Positions 34,657 to 43,677 are shown, counted from the stretch's first letter. The stretch is DNA of 64,000 nucleotides from Desulforapulum sp034007745 (GCA_034007745.1 JAVEQI010000010.1:21382-85381), one strand, 5' to 3'. Notes: generated from the letters alone by a model not told the origin. Numbers and translations are program-made.

Positions 34657-34741
34657 ATATCAAAGCACCTGTTTTCTTAAATACGTTCCAATTTTTTATG
34701 AAGAGCAATCAATAATTTTGTTAACTTTAAAGGGGGGTAGT

Positions 34742-36457
34742 ATGGATCTTGGATTACAGTCTTTTCTGGCAGTGATGCCGATTTTAACCGCTGCCATTTT
34801 ACTGGTAGGGTTCCGCTGGCCGGCAAAGCGGGCCATGCCCATCGTCTACGTGGTGGCCGCCGTCATTGCCGTGACCTTCTGGAAGGTTCCGGCTGTTCGG
34901 GTGGCTGCTTCGACCGTTCAGGGACTGTTTATTACAGCAGACATCCTGTTTATCATCTTTGGAGCAATTCTGGTCCTCAACACCCTGAAACATTCGGGTG
35001 CCATTACGGCCATTCGCACGGGCTTTTCCGATATCAGCCCGGATCGCAGGATCCAGGTGGTGCTCATCGCATGGCTGTTCGGATCCTTTATCGAAGGTGC
35101 CTCGGGATTTGGGACACCCGCTGCAATTGCAGCCCCCCTGCTGGTGGCCATTGGTTTTCCGGCCCTTTGTTCCGTAATGATCGGAATGATGATCCAAAGC
35201 ACTCCCGTGACCTTTGGCGCAGTAGGAACACCGATTTTAATCGGCGTAAAGGGCGGACTTGAGAATGTCCACCTCACCTCCCAGCTGGCAGCTGCCGGCA
35301 CGAATTTTGATCAGTACCTTCAATTGATAACCTCCCAGAGTGCCCTGCTGCACGCCTGTGCCGGCACCTTTATTCCTCTGTTCATGGTGGTCATGATGAC
35401 ACGGTTTTTCGGGAAAAACAAATCCTGGAGCGAGGGCCTTTCAATTACGCCTTTTGCCATTTTCGGCGGCCTGGCCTTTACCGTTCCCTATACCCTTACC
35501 GCCATTTATCTCGGGCCTGAATTCCCCTCCCTGATAGGGGCACTCATCGGCATGGCCATCATGACTGCTGCGGCACGAAAAGGATTTTTGGTTCCCAAAG
35601 ATTCATGGGATTTTGCCCCCAGAAAAGAGTGGGATGACAGCTGGGTCAGCAAGATGGAGATCAGCCTTGATTCCCTTATCGACAAAAATCCGATGAAGCT
35701 CTGGCTGGCCTGGGTACCCTATATTTTGGTGGCGGCAATCCTGGTGCTCACCCGTTTACCCCAGCTGCCCATCGGAAGCTTCCTGAAAAGTTTTGCCATC
35801 AAATGGCCCGATATTTTCGGTACGGGGATTACCGCTGCCAGTGCACCGCTTTACCTGCCGGGTGCCATTTTGTGCTTTGTGGTGATCATAACTTTTTTTA
35901 TTCACCGCATGTCACTTGAAAAGCTCGGATCAGCCGTCAAGGAATCCAGCCAAATCCTTCTAGGTGCTGGGTTCGTCCTTATTTTCACCATTCCCATGGT
36001 GCGGGTGTACATCAACTCCGGTATCAATGCTGGCGGATATGCCAGCATGCCCCTTGCCATGGCCCAGTGGGTTGCAGCCAGCGCAGGAAATGTATGGCCC
36101 TTTTTTGCACCGTTTATCGGCGGTCTGGGGGCGTTTATCGCCGGCAGCAATACCGTCAGCAACCTCATGTTCAGCCTGTTTCAGCACGGTGTGGCGGAAA
36201 ACCTTGCCATCTCTGGTTCCCTGATAGTGGCACTCCAGGCCGTAGGCGCCGCCGCAGGCAACATGTTCTGCATTCACAATGTGGTTGCCGCTTCCGCCAC
36301 CGTTGGGCTTTTGGGCCAAGAGGGAATCACACTGCGCCGCACCATCATTCCGACCCTGTATTATTGTACCCTGGTGGGACTCCTCGGTCTGATCGCAATT
36401 TATGGATTCGGATACCAGGATCAACTCAGCCAGCATCTGATTAGCGCCATGAAATAA
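34742..36457 (+). CDS. lctP: L-lactate permease, LctP family
   Basis: 571 aa with about 12-14 hydrophobic spans. Family marks: SFIEGASGFGTPAAIAAPLL (about residues 110-130), TPVTFGAVGTPILIGV and FIAGSNTVSNLMFSLFQ near 470. Imports lactate (or glycolate) with protons. The frame is open to 34718, but ATG 34742 follows AAAGGGGGGTAGT and starts MDLGLQSFLAV as in homologues. Divergent from the oxidase operon and likely co-regulated through O1/O2. Confidence 0.94.
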   Translation: MDLGLQSFLAVMPILTAAILLVGFRWPAKRAMPIVYVVAAVIAVTFWKVPAVRVAASTVQGLFITADILFIIFGAILVLNTLKHSGAITAIRTGFSDISPDRRIQVVLIAWLFGSFIEGASGFGTPAAIAAPLLVAIGFPALCSVMIGMMIQSTPVTFGAVGTPILIGVKGGLENVHLTSQLAAAGTNFDQYLQLITSQSALLHACAGTFIPLFMVVMMTRFFGKNKSWSEGLSITPFAIFGGLAFTVPYTLTAIYLGPEFPSLIGALIGMAIMTAAARKGFLVPKDSWDFAPRKEWDDSWVSKMEISLDSLIDKNPMKLWLAWVPYILVAAILVLTRLPQLPIGSFLKSFAIKWPDIFGTGITAASAPLYLPGAILCFVVIITFFIHRMSLEKLGSAVKESSQILLGAGFVLIFTIPMVRVYINSGINAGGYASMPLAMAQWVAASAGNVWPFFAPFIGGLGAFIAGSNTVSNLMFSLFQHGVAENLAISGSLIVALQAVGAAAGNMFCIHNVVAASATVGLLGQEGITLRRTIIPTLYYCTLVGLLGLIAIYGFGYQDQLSQHLISAMK

Positions 36458-36505
36458 TCAGCGTTTTGCATCTTTCTGGTTTAACCGTGCAGGTTTAATT
36501 TTTAC

Positions 36506-36583
36506 CGCTTCGGCTTTTTTCGAAAAAAAGCCGAAGCGCCTTTATCGATTTCGACACAGAGTTACACCCTTTTTGTCGAAATC
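36506..36583. terminator. Terminator pair after lctP
   Basis: CGCTTCGGCTTTTTT and AAAAAAAGCCGAAGCG form a 15-bp stem at 36506-36538, working in either direction because of the A and T runs. A second hairpin, GATTTCGACA (36547-36556) with TGTCGAAATC (36574-36583), follows. They separate lctP from the convergent NlpC/P60 gene. Confidence 0.75.
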
Positions 36584-36607
36584 AATAAGGGGATAGAACA
36601 GCTAACA

Positions 36608-37915
36608 TCAATAAAAGCATTTAAACATCATCAACACGTTGCTGGAAGCAGATTGCATGAACATTGAATCTTCATGCATTCTATCTGCCGTGTTTGGTAT
36701 ATCGTGCTGGCCCGTGATGGAAAACTCAAGATTGTCCCTGAGATTAATCCATAATTTAAGCTCCATATCCAGAGAGCTGAATCTTTTGCTGGAGGATCCG
36801 GCACCGGCAAACTCATCCCCCTGGGAATACTCTAAGAGCATGGACAGTGCCCATTGCCTGTGGGCTGGGGACACGAGGGTATTGAGCCCTAACGACCACT
36901 CCGGGACGTTCAAAAGATCTTCATTTTCTTTGGAATAATCAAAATAGGTGATCACCGGTGTGATACTCAACCAGCTGCCCGATGAAAAATCACCGGTGAG
37001 TCTGACCGCGGTCCGTTCTGCAGTGTCCTGCATCAAAAAACCACGGGACCTGGAATCTGAGGATAAGGCGAAGCCTGGCAGATCAAACGTTTCATGGATG
37101 GCACTCAGACTCATATCCAGACCCTCAAACAGGTTATGACCGTAACCGATGGCATAAAAGGGCAGTGAAGGAAAGTGTGGTTCATGGTTTTGAAAGTAAA
37201 GATCCTCAAAAAGGTCAAGATCTCCCTGCATAGGAGAGGTGGTGAAACGAAAATTATTGCCCGCATGGACCTGGATCTCGCCATTTTTGAACAGAGGTAT
37301 AGCAAGCGAGCTTTCAACCGCAAATTGATTGAAATCCGGTTTATGATAGGTCAAGTCCTTGTGACGTTTAGACCCCACAATACGTCTTTTCCAGTAACTA
37401 TTATCCAGACTTGACATGGTTATTCCCACGCTGCTGCTGGCATGGATGAATCGTCCCTCCGAGACATACATTCCAACATGGTCGATCCTCTTTTGCTTAT
37501 TGTTGGCAAAAAAAATCAAATCCCCCGGCTGAATCCCATGGGGATTGATTTTTTTCAACCCGGAAGAAACGAACTGAGCACCGGCAGTGTAGGGCAGGTC
37601 AATTCCAAAAAACTCATTGTAAACAATCCTGACAAAACTCGAACAATCCATGCCCTTGCGGGAGGTTCCTGCCCTTCGATAGGGGATGCCAAGGTATTGT
37701 TTAACCTTTTGCTCAAACTGCTCTTTGGTAAAACCAAAGGCAGACCCCAATGTGGTCCCAGATGTAGATGCTAATGAACCAGACCTGTCTGGAGCACCGT
37801 ATGCCTCGAACCCCTGGGGGGAGATCATCAAAAAACAGACCGTCCAGATAACGCCCTTGAAAAATGCACAAAACGGCACTTGTTTGTATAATTTAGATTT
37901 TATGTCCACTCTCAC
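36608..37915 (-). CDS. NlpC/P60 peptidoglycan hydrolase with a C-terminal outer-membrane barrel-like domain
   Basis: 435 aa. An N-terminal signal segment (VIWTVCFLMISPQGFEAYGA) precedes an NlpC/P60 domain (about residues 60-190): YLGIPYRRAGTSRKGMDCSSFV with catalytic Cys, HVGMYVSEGRFIHAS with His. The remaining 240 residues alternate hydrophobic and polar residues in short stretches (WLSITPVITYFDYSK, QWALSMLLEYSQGD, LELKLWINLRDNLEF-type) and end in an aromatic, MMFKCFY, like outer-membrane barrels. Such a fusion would place a D,L-endopeptidase at the outer membrane. ATG or alternative start at 37915; monocistronic. Confidence 0.8.
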   Translation of the reverse strand: MRVDIKSKLYKQVPFCAFFKGVIWTVCFLMISPQGFEAYGAPDRSGSLASTSGTTLGSAFGFTKEQFEQKVKQYLGIPYRRAGTSRKGMDCSSFVRIVYNEFFGIDLPYTAGAQFVSSGLKKINPHGIQPGDLIFFANNKQKRIDHVGMYVSEGRFIHASSSVGITMSSLDNSYWKRRIVGSKRHKDLTYHKPDFNQFAVESSLAIPLFKNGEIQVHAGNNFRFTTSPMQGDLDLFEDLYFQNHEPHFPSLPFYAIGYGHNLFEGLDMSLSAIHETFDLPGFALSSDSRSRGFLMQDTAERTAVRLTGDFSSGSWLSITPVITYFDYSKENEDLLNVPEWSLGLNTLVSPAHRQWALSMLLEYSQGDEFAGAGSSSKRFSSLDMELKLWINLRDNLEFSITGQHDIPNTADRMHEDSMFMQSASSNVLMMFKCFY

Positions 37916-38082
37916 TGTTAGGGTTTAATGGTCATCTATACTTTTTTCTTACAACCCTTTTTATAGAAAACATTTCCAAATTTACCAAGTTAATAATCTA
38001 TTTGTACTCGATAATCAAGTAAAACTCCTGGATTGAATTGTTTTCATGATCCACAAAAATGGAGAATTTTATATCCAAACAA

Positions 38083-38292
38083 TTAATAATGTGGCGGTTT
38101 TTCATTTGCCGGACCATCGCTTCCCGGCATAAAATCTGAAAGATCCTTCACACGTTTCACCAGAAGATCGCAAATGGAGTTGAGCCTGTCAATCTCCCGG
38201 TGCTGTTCATAAATCACATCGTTCAGCTCTTTGAGACTTTTTTCCTGAAATGCGATTTTAGTTTCAATGTCTACAAGTCGGCGTTCACTCAT
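38083..38292 (-). CDS. slyX: SlyX-like coiled-coil protein
   Basis: 69 aa. ERRLVDIETKIAFQEKSLKELNDVIYEQHREIDRL has the SlyX heptad pattern and the chain ends in the family's PPHY. Function unknown even in E. coli. ATG 38292 overlaps a small upstream ORF (stop 38285), which in turn overlaps ycaO. Confidence 0.88.
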   Translation of the reverse strand: MSERRLVDIETKIAFQEKSLKELNDVIYEQHREIDRLNSICDLLVKRVKDLSDFMPGSDGPANEKPPHY

Positions 38293-38398
38293 TTTCCCTC
38301 TTTGCTTCGGTCAGATTCACGGATAAGGGGAATGCGCTGGGCTCGCCAAGGCGCCTCAATATCTGCCTGACACCTGTTTCAAGTTTATCCCCCGGCAT
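38285..38398 (-). CDS. Unannotated small ORF (37 aa) between ycaO and slyX
   Basis: Encodes MPGDKLETGVRQILRRLGEP then SAFPLSVNLTEAKRENE. Its ATG overlaps the ycaO stop as TAATG, AAGGGGG lies 4-5 nt upstream, and its TGA lies inside the slyX start (ATGAGTGA). Double coupling and a good ribosome site argue that it is translated. The sequence is amphipathic and basic; no family recognised. It may serve mainly to carry ribosomes to slyX. Confidence 0.6.
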   Translation of the reverse strand: MPGDKLETGVRQILRRLGEPSAFPLSVNLTEAKRENE

Positions 38399-40134
38399 TA
38401 AACCCCCTTTAAGGTCTCAAGATGTTCCCTTGCAAAATCAAGGGAAGGATCGATCATCAGGGACTGCTCATAGTAATGAATGGCGTCGTCCCTCCTGCCA
38501 AGGGCCCTTAAGTTAACGGCCACATTTGCATAGTCGATGCCCGAGGATGGGTCAATCTCGATGACCCGCTTAAAGCTTGCAACGGCCTGTTCGTGATTTT
38601 TCATCTTAAAGTGGCAGAACCCCTTTAGGTTGTGAAGGTCGGTTCGATCCGGATCAATAACCTCTCCCCTTTCGAGAACCGCAAGCGCACGCTCGTACAT
38701 CCCCATCTCCTTGAGACTAACCCCGAGATATGAACAGATGTCTGGAACGTTCAGCCGGGCAGGATCAAGTTCAAGGGCCGCCTGGAGATGCTGTTCAGCA
38801 GTTTTTGGGTCGCCCAGGGCAAGATTTGAGAGCCCCTTGTAAAATCTCGTATAGTAACGACCCGGTAGAATGGTTTCCATACGGTCAAGGTGTGCCAGGG
38901 CCTCTTCAGGATCAAAGCTCTCGGTGATCAAACGGGCCGCAAACATTCCGAGGCTTGCCTGGGCGGCCCTTTCCCTGAAATGTGCGCCTGGAAGAATCAT
39001 GTAAAAGGCCGGGATCTGAAGCCCCCCGTGGGTGGTGTTGATAAGAAGAGCATCCATCCCCCTTTGGCCCAGGGCCCCAACATAACGTTCAACCTCGATG
39101 CGAATATTTTTGTCTGCAAGGTTGGGCAGGTTGGCGATGGGCGTCAGTGGCTGCTGATTTATTATATAACCTGCCTGTTCAAGGGTTGCAAATTTCGGAA
39201 GCCCGCTCGCCACGTAGTTGGAACAGGTGTTGAAATCTCCTGCAAGCTGGGCGGTTTCGGTCAGGGCCCGGCTCAGGGCCTTTTCCGGGTTGGGGGCGGT
39301 TCCTGCAGTCCAGACGATCTCGCTTGACTCTGGAAAGGTGGCCGGATCATAGGCCAGCACCGCCACCGTGGGAATGCCCATATCCAGGGTGAAATCCGAG
39401 ATGTGAAACTTGATCCCGGCCCTGCGGTATTTTGCCACCATTTCTCTAACCGCTGGATCCGTGGCAGAATCCGGATCAATTCCAGGCACAGAAAGCCTCT
39501 TGTGGCTCACAACCGAAGAGGTGTGGCGCTCCACAAGCTCGGACAGGCCCTGACAGATCGCCTCCTCAACACAGTTGCCGGCAGCGGGTCCGTTAAACTC
39601 GTTGATCATGTAGAACCAGTTAAAGGGAATCAGCACCTCACTTTCCCGGGTAAGGTTAAAACCCCCTGTCCATTTAAGGGGCAGATCCTTAAAAAGCCTC
39701 TTCTTGGCTCCCTCATCCCCTCCCCTGTCGTGAACGCTCTGGAGAATGGTATCAAAGGGGATGGCGTCTTTTTCAACGTTCGTATAGGTGTCCACGACAA
39801 AATTTTCAGGGTTGTTCTTAAAGCTGAAGAAGCTGTACCGTTCGGCAAGCTCCATGACCGCACTTGCCTCGGCCTGGGCAGGGTCGGCACCCTTGCCCAT
39901 CTGCTTGTTTGTACCGATCACATCCTTTGCATCAGTGCCGCACTCACTAAAAAACACCGGGATATCGAGCCTTCCGTTGTCGATGCGCCGGGTGCTTTTC
40001 AAGATCTTGAGGTCAAGCATACGGGTGCGCTCCCTGAAACGTTTAACCGTCTCCTCCGGGGTGATCACCTTGTCCTGGTCCAGGGTTTGGGTTTTAAATG
40101 CGTCTTTCAGTTCTATCCTGGTGTTCATGCTCAT
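38398..40134 (-). CDS. YcaO-domain protein with C-terminal TPR repeats
   Basis: 578 aa. YcaO ATP-dependent cyclodehydratase/kinase-like domain (about 60-400) with nucleotide/Mg contacts in AQAEASAVMELAERYSFF and NCVEEAICQGLSELVERHT, RALTETAQLAGDF and LINTTHGGLQIPAF. The last 170 residues are TPRs (YYTRFYKGLSNLALGD, LNLKGFCHFKMKNHEQA-like, DYANVAVNLRALGRRDDAIHYYEQS). YcaO enzymes activate amide carbonyls for azoline or thioamide formation; no TfuA, precursor peptide or dehydrogenase is nearby, so the target is probably a housekeeping protein. The first of two ATGs is used. Confidence 0.85.
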   Translation of the reverse strand: MSMNTRIELKDAFKTQTLDQDKVITPEETVKRFRERTRMLDLKILKSTRRIDNGRLDIPVFFSECGTDAKDVIGTNKQMGKGADPAQAEASAVMELAERYSFFSFKNNPENFVVDTYTNVEKDAIPFDTILQSVHDRGGDEGAKKRLFKDLPLKWTGGFNLTRESEVLIPFNWFYMINEFNGPAAGNCVEEAICQGLSELVERHTSSVVSHKRLSVPGIDPDSATDPAVREMVAKYRRAGIKFHISDFTLDMGIPTVAVLAYDPATFPESSEIVWTAGTAPNPEKALSRALTETAQLAGDFNTCSNYVASGLPKFATLEQAGYIINQQPLTPIANLPNLADKNIRIEVERYVGALGQRGMDALLINTTHGGLQIPAFYMILPGAHFRERAAQASLGMFAARLITESFDPEEALAHLDRMETILPGRYYTRFYKGLSNLALGDPKTAEQHLQAALELDPARLNVPDICSYLGVSLKEMGMYERALAVLERGEVIDPDRTDLHNLKGFCHFKMKNHEQAVASFKRVIEIDPSSGIDYANVAVNLRALGRRDDAIHYYEQSLMIDPSLDFAREHLETLKGV

Positions 40135-40146
40135 ATATTTTCCTTG

Positions 40147-40225
40147 TTTAGCTTTTAGCTTTTAGCTTTTAGCTGTTAGCTTTTGATCTTGATCTTGATA
40201 TTGATATTGATATTGATATTGTTGC
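40147..40225. repeat. Tandem heptamer and hexamer arrays in the ycaO leader
   Basis: Four to five units of TTTTAGC (40147-40180, one TGTTAGC variant) are followed by about seven TTGATA/TTGATC units (40183-40222). They lie 13-90 nt upstream of the ycaO ATG on the leader side. Short exact repeats like these are prone to slipped-strand length change. Confidence 0.8.
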
Positions 40226-40258
40226 TTTTGCTAATAGCTAACGGATAGCAGCTATCGA

Positions 40259-40318
40259 GCCACAAAGGGCACCTCGCAAGGGGAGCCCCTACATCCATCC
40301 ACTACCTACTACCTACTG
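40259..40318. repeat. Dispersed palindromic REP-like repeat, copy 3
   Basis: GCCACAAAGGGCACCTCGCA followed by AGGGGAGCCCCTACA, then CTACCTA tandem units up to the metW stop. Nearly the same core as 1633-1666, with the same order of core and CTACCnA tail. Confidence 0.7.
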
Positions 40319-40939
40319 CTTTCTCTGGCCGATCATAAAAATACCATAGGTGGCAAAAAAATTGGGCATAAAATTTACAAGCCTTCCCCTGGTTCCATGC
40401 TCTGATATGTTCACGGCCGCCTCTTTAAATATCTCAAACCCCACACTCCTGGCAAAGCTTCTAAAATCTTTGAGGCTCAGCACCCTGATGTTCGGGGTGT
40501 TGTACCACTCAAAGGGAAGTTCTTCGGTCTTTGGCACATGGCCAGTACCAAGGAGCTGCATGCGGATTCGATAATGGCTGAAGTTGGGAAAACTCACAAT
40601 TCCCCTTCTGGCAATTCGGAGCATGGAACGTATGAGATCGTCCGGCTCATACACCTGCTGCAATGTCTGGGAGAGAACGGCATAGTCAAAGGCGTTGTCC
40701 GGATAGTCCTTGACCTCCTCGTTTATGTCTCCCTGGATTACAGAAAGGCCCTTGTCGATGCAGGCGGCCACCCTTGAGTCCTTGATTTCGATGCCCCAGG
40801 CCTTGACCTCTTTCTCCTCTCTAAGGTGGAATAGAAGTTCACCGTTGCCGCATCCGAGTTCCAGGACCTTAGATCCCGGCTCGATCCACGAGGAGAGAAG
40901 CTTCAGGTCAAACCGAATTTTTGAGATATCAACGGCCAT
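40313..40939 (-). CDS. metW: MetW methyltransferase-like protein of methionine synthesis
   Basis: 208 aa. Starts MAVDISKIRFDLKLLSSWIEPGSKVLELGCGNGELLFHL; DYAVLSQTLQQVYEPDDLIRSMLRI and SFPNFSHYRIRMQLL are MetW marks. In many proteobacteria MetW acts with MetX in homoserine acylation. The frame is open to 40978; ATG 40939 overlaps metX by 11 nt and fits homologues. Confidence 0.92.
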   Translation of the reverse strand: MAVDISKIRFDLKLLSSWIEPGSKVLELGCGNGELLFHLREEKEVKAWGIEIKDSRVAACIDKGLSVIQGDINEEVKDYPDNAFDYAVLSQTLQQVYEPDDLIRSMLRIARRGIVSFPNFSHYRIRMQLLGTGHVPKTEELPFEWYNTPNIRVLSLKDFRSFARSVGFEIFKEAAVNISEHGTRGRLVNFMPNFFATYGIFMIGQRKQ

Positions 40940-42107
40940 GGTACACCCCTGCAAGGAACCCCGCCACCAGCCTGTCAAGCCCTGTACCGGGCAGAAGAAA
41001 GGCGTCGTGGCCCCATTTGGCGGTTATTTCACTGAAACTTACGTCCATGAGATTCTGCTTCATGGCCCGCACAAGTTCCCTTGACTGATAGGTTGGGTAG
41101 AGCCAGTCCGTGGTAAACGAAACTATCAGCAACCGGGCCTTGAACCTTGATACGGCCTTTTCAAGTGACCCTGCCCCATAATCCCTTGCAAGGTCAAAAT
41201 AGTCAGCGGCCCTTGTGATGTATAGAAATGAGTTGGCGTCAAACCGTTCGACAAATTTCCTACCCTGGTGGCGAAGATAGCTCTCCACCTGGAAATCATG
41301 GCCCGGTTCAAGGGAGAGAATTGTAGGGTTCTGCAGCTTCCTGCCGAACTTGACCTTCATAGCCTCGTCGGAAAGATAGGTGATATGACCGATCATCCGG
41401 GCAACGGCAAGTCCCATGTCCGGGGTATCCTTTGAATAGTAGTTACCCAGGTTCCAGTTGGCGTCGGCCATGATAGCCTGGCGGGCAACCTCGTTAAAGG
41501 CAATGGCCTGGGCTGAGTGGCGTGTGGTGGACGCAAGGGGAATGGCCGACACCATGCGGTCAGGATACCTGGCGCACCATTCAAGGACCTGCATCCCCCC
41601 CACAGATCCCCCGATAACGCTCAAGAGCCTTTCAATTCCAAGGTGGTCAATCAGATGCCTCTGGGCCCGAACCATGTCCGTTATGGTTATCATAGGAAAA
41701 GCGCCTGCATAGGGTCTGTCGGTTCCAGGCTTGATCGACGATGGGCCTGTGGAACCTGCACAGCTGCCAATAATATTTGAACAGATTACAAAATATCGAT
41801 CCGTGTCAATGGCCTTGCCCGGCCCCACCATGAAATCCCACCACCCCGGCCCCGACTCCTGGGAATCCGGAGAAGCTGCCGCATGGGCATCCCCTGAAAG
41901 GGCGTGGCAGACAAGAACGGCGTTATTCTTTTCGGCGTTCAGGGTTCCCCAGGTTTCATAGGCAAGGGTTACCGGGCTCAAAAAGGAACCAGCCTCAAGA
42001 CTCATCTCCTGGCCTGGGCCTGCAAAGGTGAAAAAAAATCGATCACCATTCCCATCACTTGTTCCACGGGCGACTCGGGTGTCAAAGGCGCTGTTTTTTT
42101 CCATCAA
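40929..42107 (-). CDS. metX: MetX homoserine O-acetyltransferase
   Basis: 392 aa alpha/beta-hydrolase fold enzyme. Oxyanion segment VCHALSGDAHAA, nucleophile Ser in VIGGSVGGMQVLEW (about 153), Asp in SFTTDWLYP and His in KWGHDAFLLP. It acylates homoserine for direct sulfhydrylation or transsulfuration. ATG 42107 has a strong GGAGG. Some MetX are succinyltransferases; the sequence alone does not exclude that. Confidence 0.93.
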   Translation of the reverse strand: MMEKNSAFDTRVARGTSDGNGDRFFFTFAGPGQEMSLEAGSFLSPVTLAYETWGTLNAEKNNAVLVCHALSGDAHAAASPDSQESGPGWWDFMVGPGKAIDTDRYFVICSNIIGSCAGSTGPSSIKPGTDRPYAGAFPMITITDMVRAQRHLIDHLGIERLLSVIGGSVGGMQVLEWCARYPDRMVSAIPLASTTRHSAQAIAFNEVARQAIMADANWNLGNYYSKDTPDMGLAVARMIGHITYLSDEAMKVKFGRKLQNPTILSLEPGHDFQVESYLRHQGRKFVERFDANSFLYITRAADYFDLARDYGAGSLEKAVSRFKARLLIVSFTTDWLYPTYQSRELVRAMKQNLMDVSFSEITAKWGHDAFLLPGTGLDRLVAGFLAGVYHGR

Positions 42108-42446
42108 ACCTCCATTCAGGTACCGCAGAGGGAATAAATTTGGGGTACCAGATCTCTTGTGAAGCGGCTATAATACCCTTTCATGGACAGGAGATAAAGT
42201 ATTTTAACACAACTAAGGGGAAATCCTTTATTTCTCTTTCAATTGGGTGATTAAACAACCACTCTAATCCACCACCTGAAAAAAGAAAAAAACCGTTGAG
42301 CTTGATGGCTCAAAAAGATAAAGTGTTGGCAACGGGAAGAGACGAATTATCACACAAGACATGCTTCCATTCAAGTTCGATCAAGAAAAACAGCCATTCT
42401 CATTTCAAATCCCAGTGTGGGAAGGTGGATAAAATGGAGAGATAAA
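42108..42446. other. Divergent spacer metX / macrodomain gene
   Basis: 339 bp. It holds the metX ribosome site (AATGGAGG on the minus strand) and two GGTACC sites 27 nt apart (42130 and 42154). I looked for SAM riboswitch cores and saw none. No further feature. Confidence 0.4.
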
Positions 42447-42956
42447 ATGAACAATATAAAGATTGTCCAGGGAAATATAACCGAGGCTCGCGTGGATGCA
42501 ATTGTCAATGCGGCAAATTCAAGAATGCTCGGGGGCGGCGGCGTGGATGGTGCCATTCACAGGGCTGCCGGCCCTGGGCTTTTAGAGGCGTGCAAAAATG
42601 TCGAGCCGAAAAATGGAATTCGCTGCCCCACAGGAGAGGCCAGAATAACCATAGCCGGGAATCTCAAGGCGCGATATGTGATCCACACCGTTGGTCCCAA
42701 GTATGGAATAGATAAAGATCCGGCCGGGCTTCTTGCCGCAGCATACACCAACAGCCTGGATCTGGCCCTGGCCCACGGGTGCGAATCAATCGCATTTCCA
42801 GCAATTTCCTGCGGAGTTTATGGGTATCCCCCCCGGGAGGCCGCCAAAATCGCCATCATGGTATGCAGGAGGCCGGAGTATGATTTGCTGATGAAATATT
42901 TTTATCTGTTCAGCCGGGAAATGGCGGCCATCTGGACTGACTATTTGCAGTCTTAG
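42447..42956 (+). CDS. Macrodomain protein, O-acetyl-ADP-ribose deacetylase type (YmdB-like)
   Basis: 169 aa. IKIVQGNITEARVDAIVNAANSRMLGGGGVDGAIHRAAG holds the ADP-ribose loop and catalytic Asn/Asp, split around residues 5-43; CPTGEARITIAGNLKARYVIHTVGP and AFPAISCGVYGYPP follow. Removes ADP-ribose or deacetylates O-acetyl-ADP-ribose. ATG 42447 with GGAGAG is chosen over the open frame to 42417. The C-terminus (CRRPEYDLLMKYFYLFSREM) seems a few residues shorter than usual between helix and last strand. Confidence 0.92.
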   Translation: MNNIKIVQGNITEARVDAIVNAANSRMLGGGGVDGAIHRAAGPGLLEACKNVEPKNGIRCPTGEARITIAGNLKARYVIHTVGPKYGIDKDPAGLLAAAYTNSLDLALAHGCESIAFPAISCGVYGYPPREAAKIAIMVCRRPEYDLLMKYFYLFSREMAAIWTDYLQS

Positions 42957-43056
42957 AAGAATCCACTCAAGGGCAAGCAGCAAATAGGTGATCAGGCCTG
43001 CCAAAATCTGAGACATAGGCCCATACTCGCCTCTTGGACTTTTATCATTTAATTCC

Positions 43057-43677
43057 TTAAATCTTTTCCCTTGAGTTTAAAAAGAGTTGGATCTGCTCAT
43101 AGTCTTCCGGGTAATCCATGTCCATGAGAATGTATCGGTCATCGGTTTCCACATCCATGGCACGGTCTCCCAATCCCTCAAGGGCTCCCCTTAATCCCTG
43201 ATGACCTGACCAGTCAAGGATCTGAGCCCTGACGGCCATGGATATCAGGGGAGGATGTCCTCTCTTTCCTATAAATCTGGGGTAGACAACCGCAGGTTTC
43301 TCTGCCTGCCAGGCATCGAGTAAAAGAGAGATGGTAGCGGGAGCAACCAGGGGAATATCCACGGGCATGACAAAAAAGGCGCTGCTGGTATCATTAAGGG
43401 AACTGAGACCTGTTATTACCGACGAGAACATGCCATCGGCATAATCCGCATTAAAGACAGTTTCAACTCCCATGGCCCCTGCGATCCTTTTGATATCTTC
43501 GGCCCTGTGTCCAGTGACAATCCTAATTTCCTGGATTTCGGGTCTCTGGAACAGGGATATCTGCCTTTCCAGGACGTTTTGCTTGGTTGCTTTCCCAACC
43601 CCAAGGGGCAGGAGGGGTTTAAATCTGCCCATGCGGGATGAAAAGCCTGCGGCCAGAATCAGTGCTGAAATTTTCAC
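43057..43677 (-). CDS. MocA/MobA-like nucleotidyltransferase, DVU_1551 type
   Basis: 206 aa. ISALILAAGFSSRMGRFKPLLPLG is the NTP-binding start; FFVMPVDIPLVAPATISLL carries the metal Asp; GKRGHPPLIS the product loop. MocA attaches CMP to the molybdenum cofactor, the form used by the aldehyde oxidoreductase encoded 8 kb upstream. ATG 43677 overlaps the xdhC-like stop (ATGA). Last gene of the Mo-hydroxylase accessory operon. Confidence 0.88.
   Translation of the reverse strand: MKISALILAAGFSSRMGRFKPLLPLGVGKATKQNVLERQISLFQRPEIQEIRIVTGHRAEDIKRIAGAMGVETVFNADYADGMFSSVITGLSSLNDTSSAFFVMPVDIPLVAPATISLLLDAWQAEKPAVVYPRFIGKRGHPPLISMAVRAQILDWSGHQGLRGALEGLGDRAMDVETDDRYILMDMDYPEDYEQIQLFLNSREKI

Noticed and set aside
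40147..40225. CRISPR array
   Set aside because: The units are 6-7 bp without spacers, so they are microsatellite repeats; no cas genes are present.
42108..42446. SAM riboswitch before metX
   Set aside because: No SAM-I or SAM-II core sequence or matching stems were visible on the metX strand.
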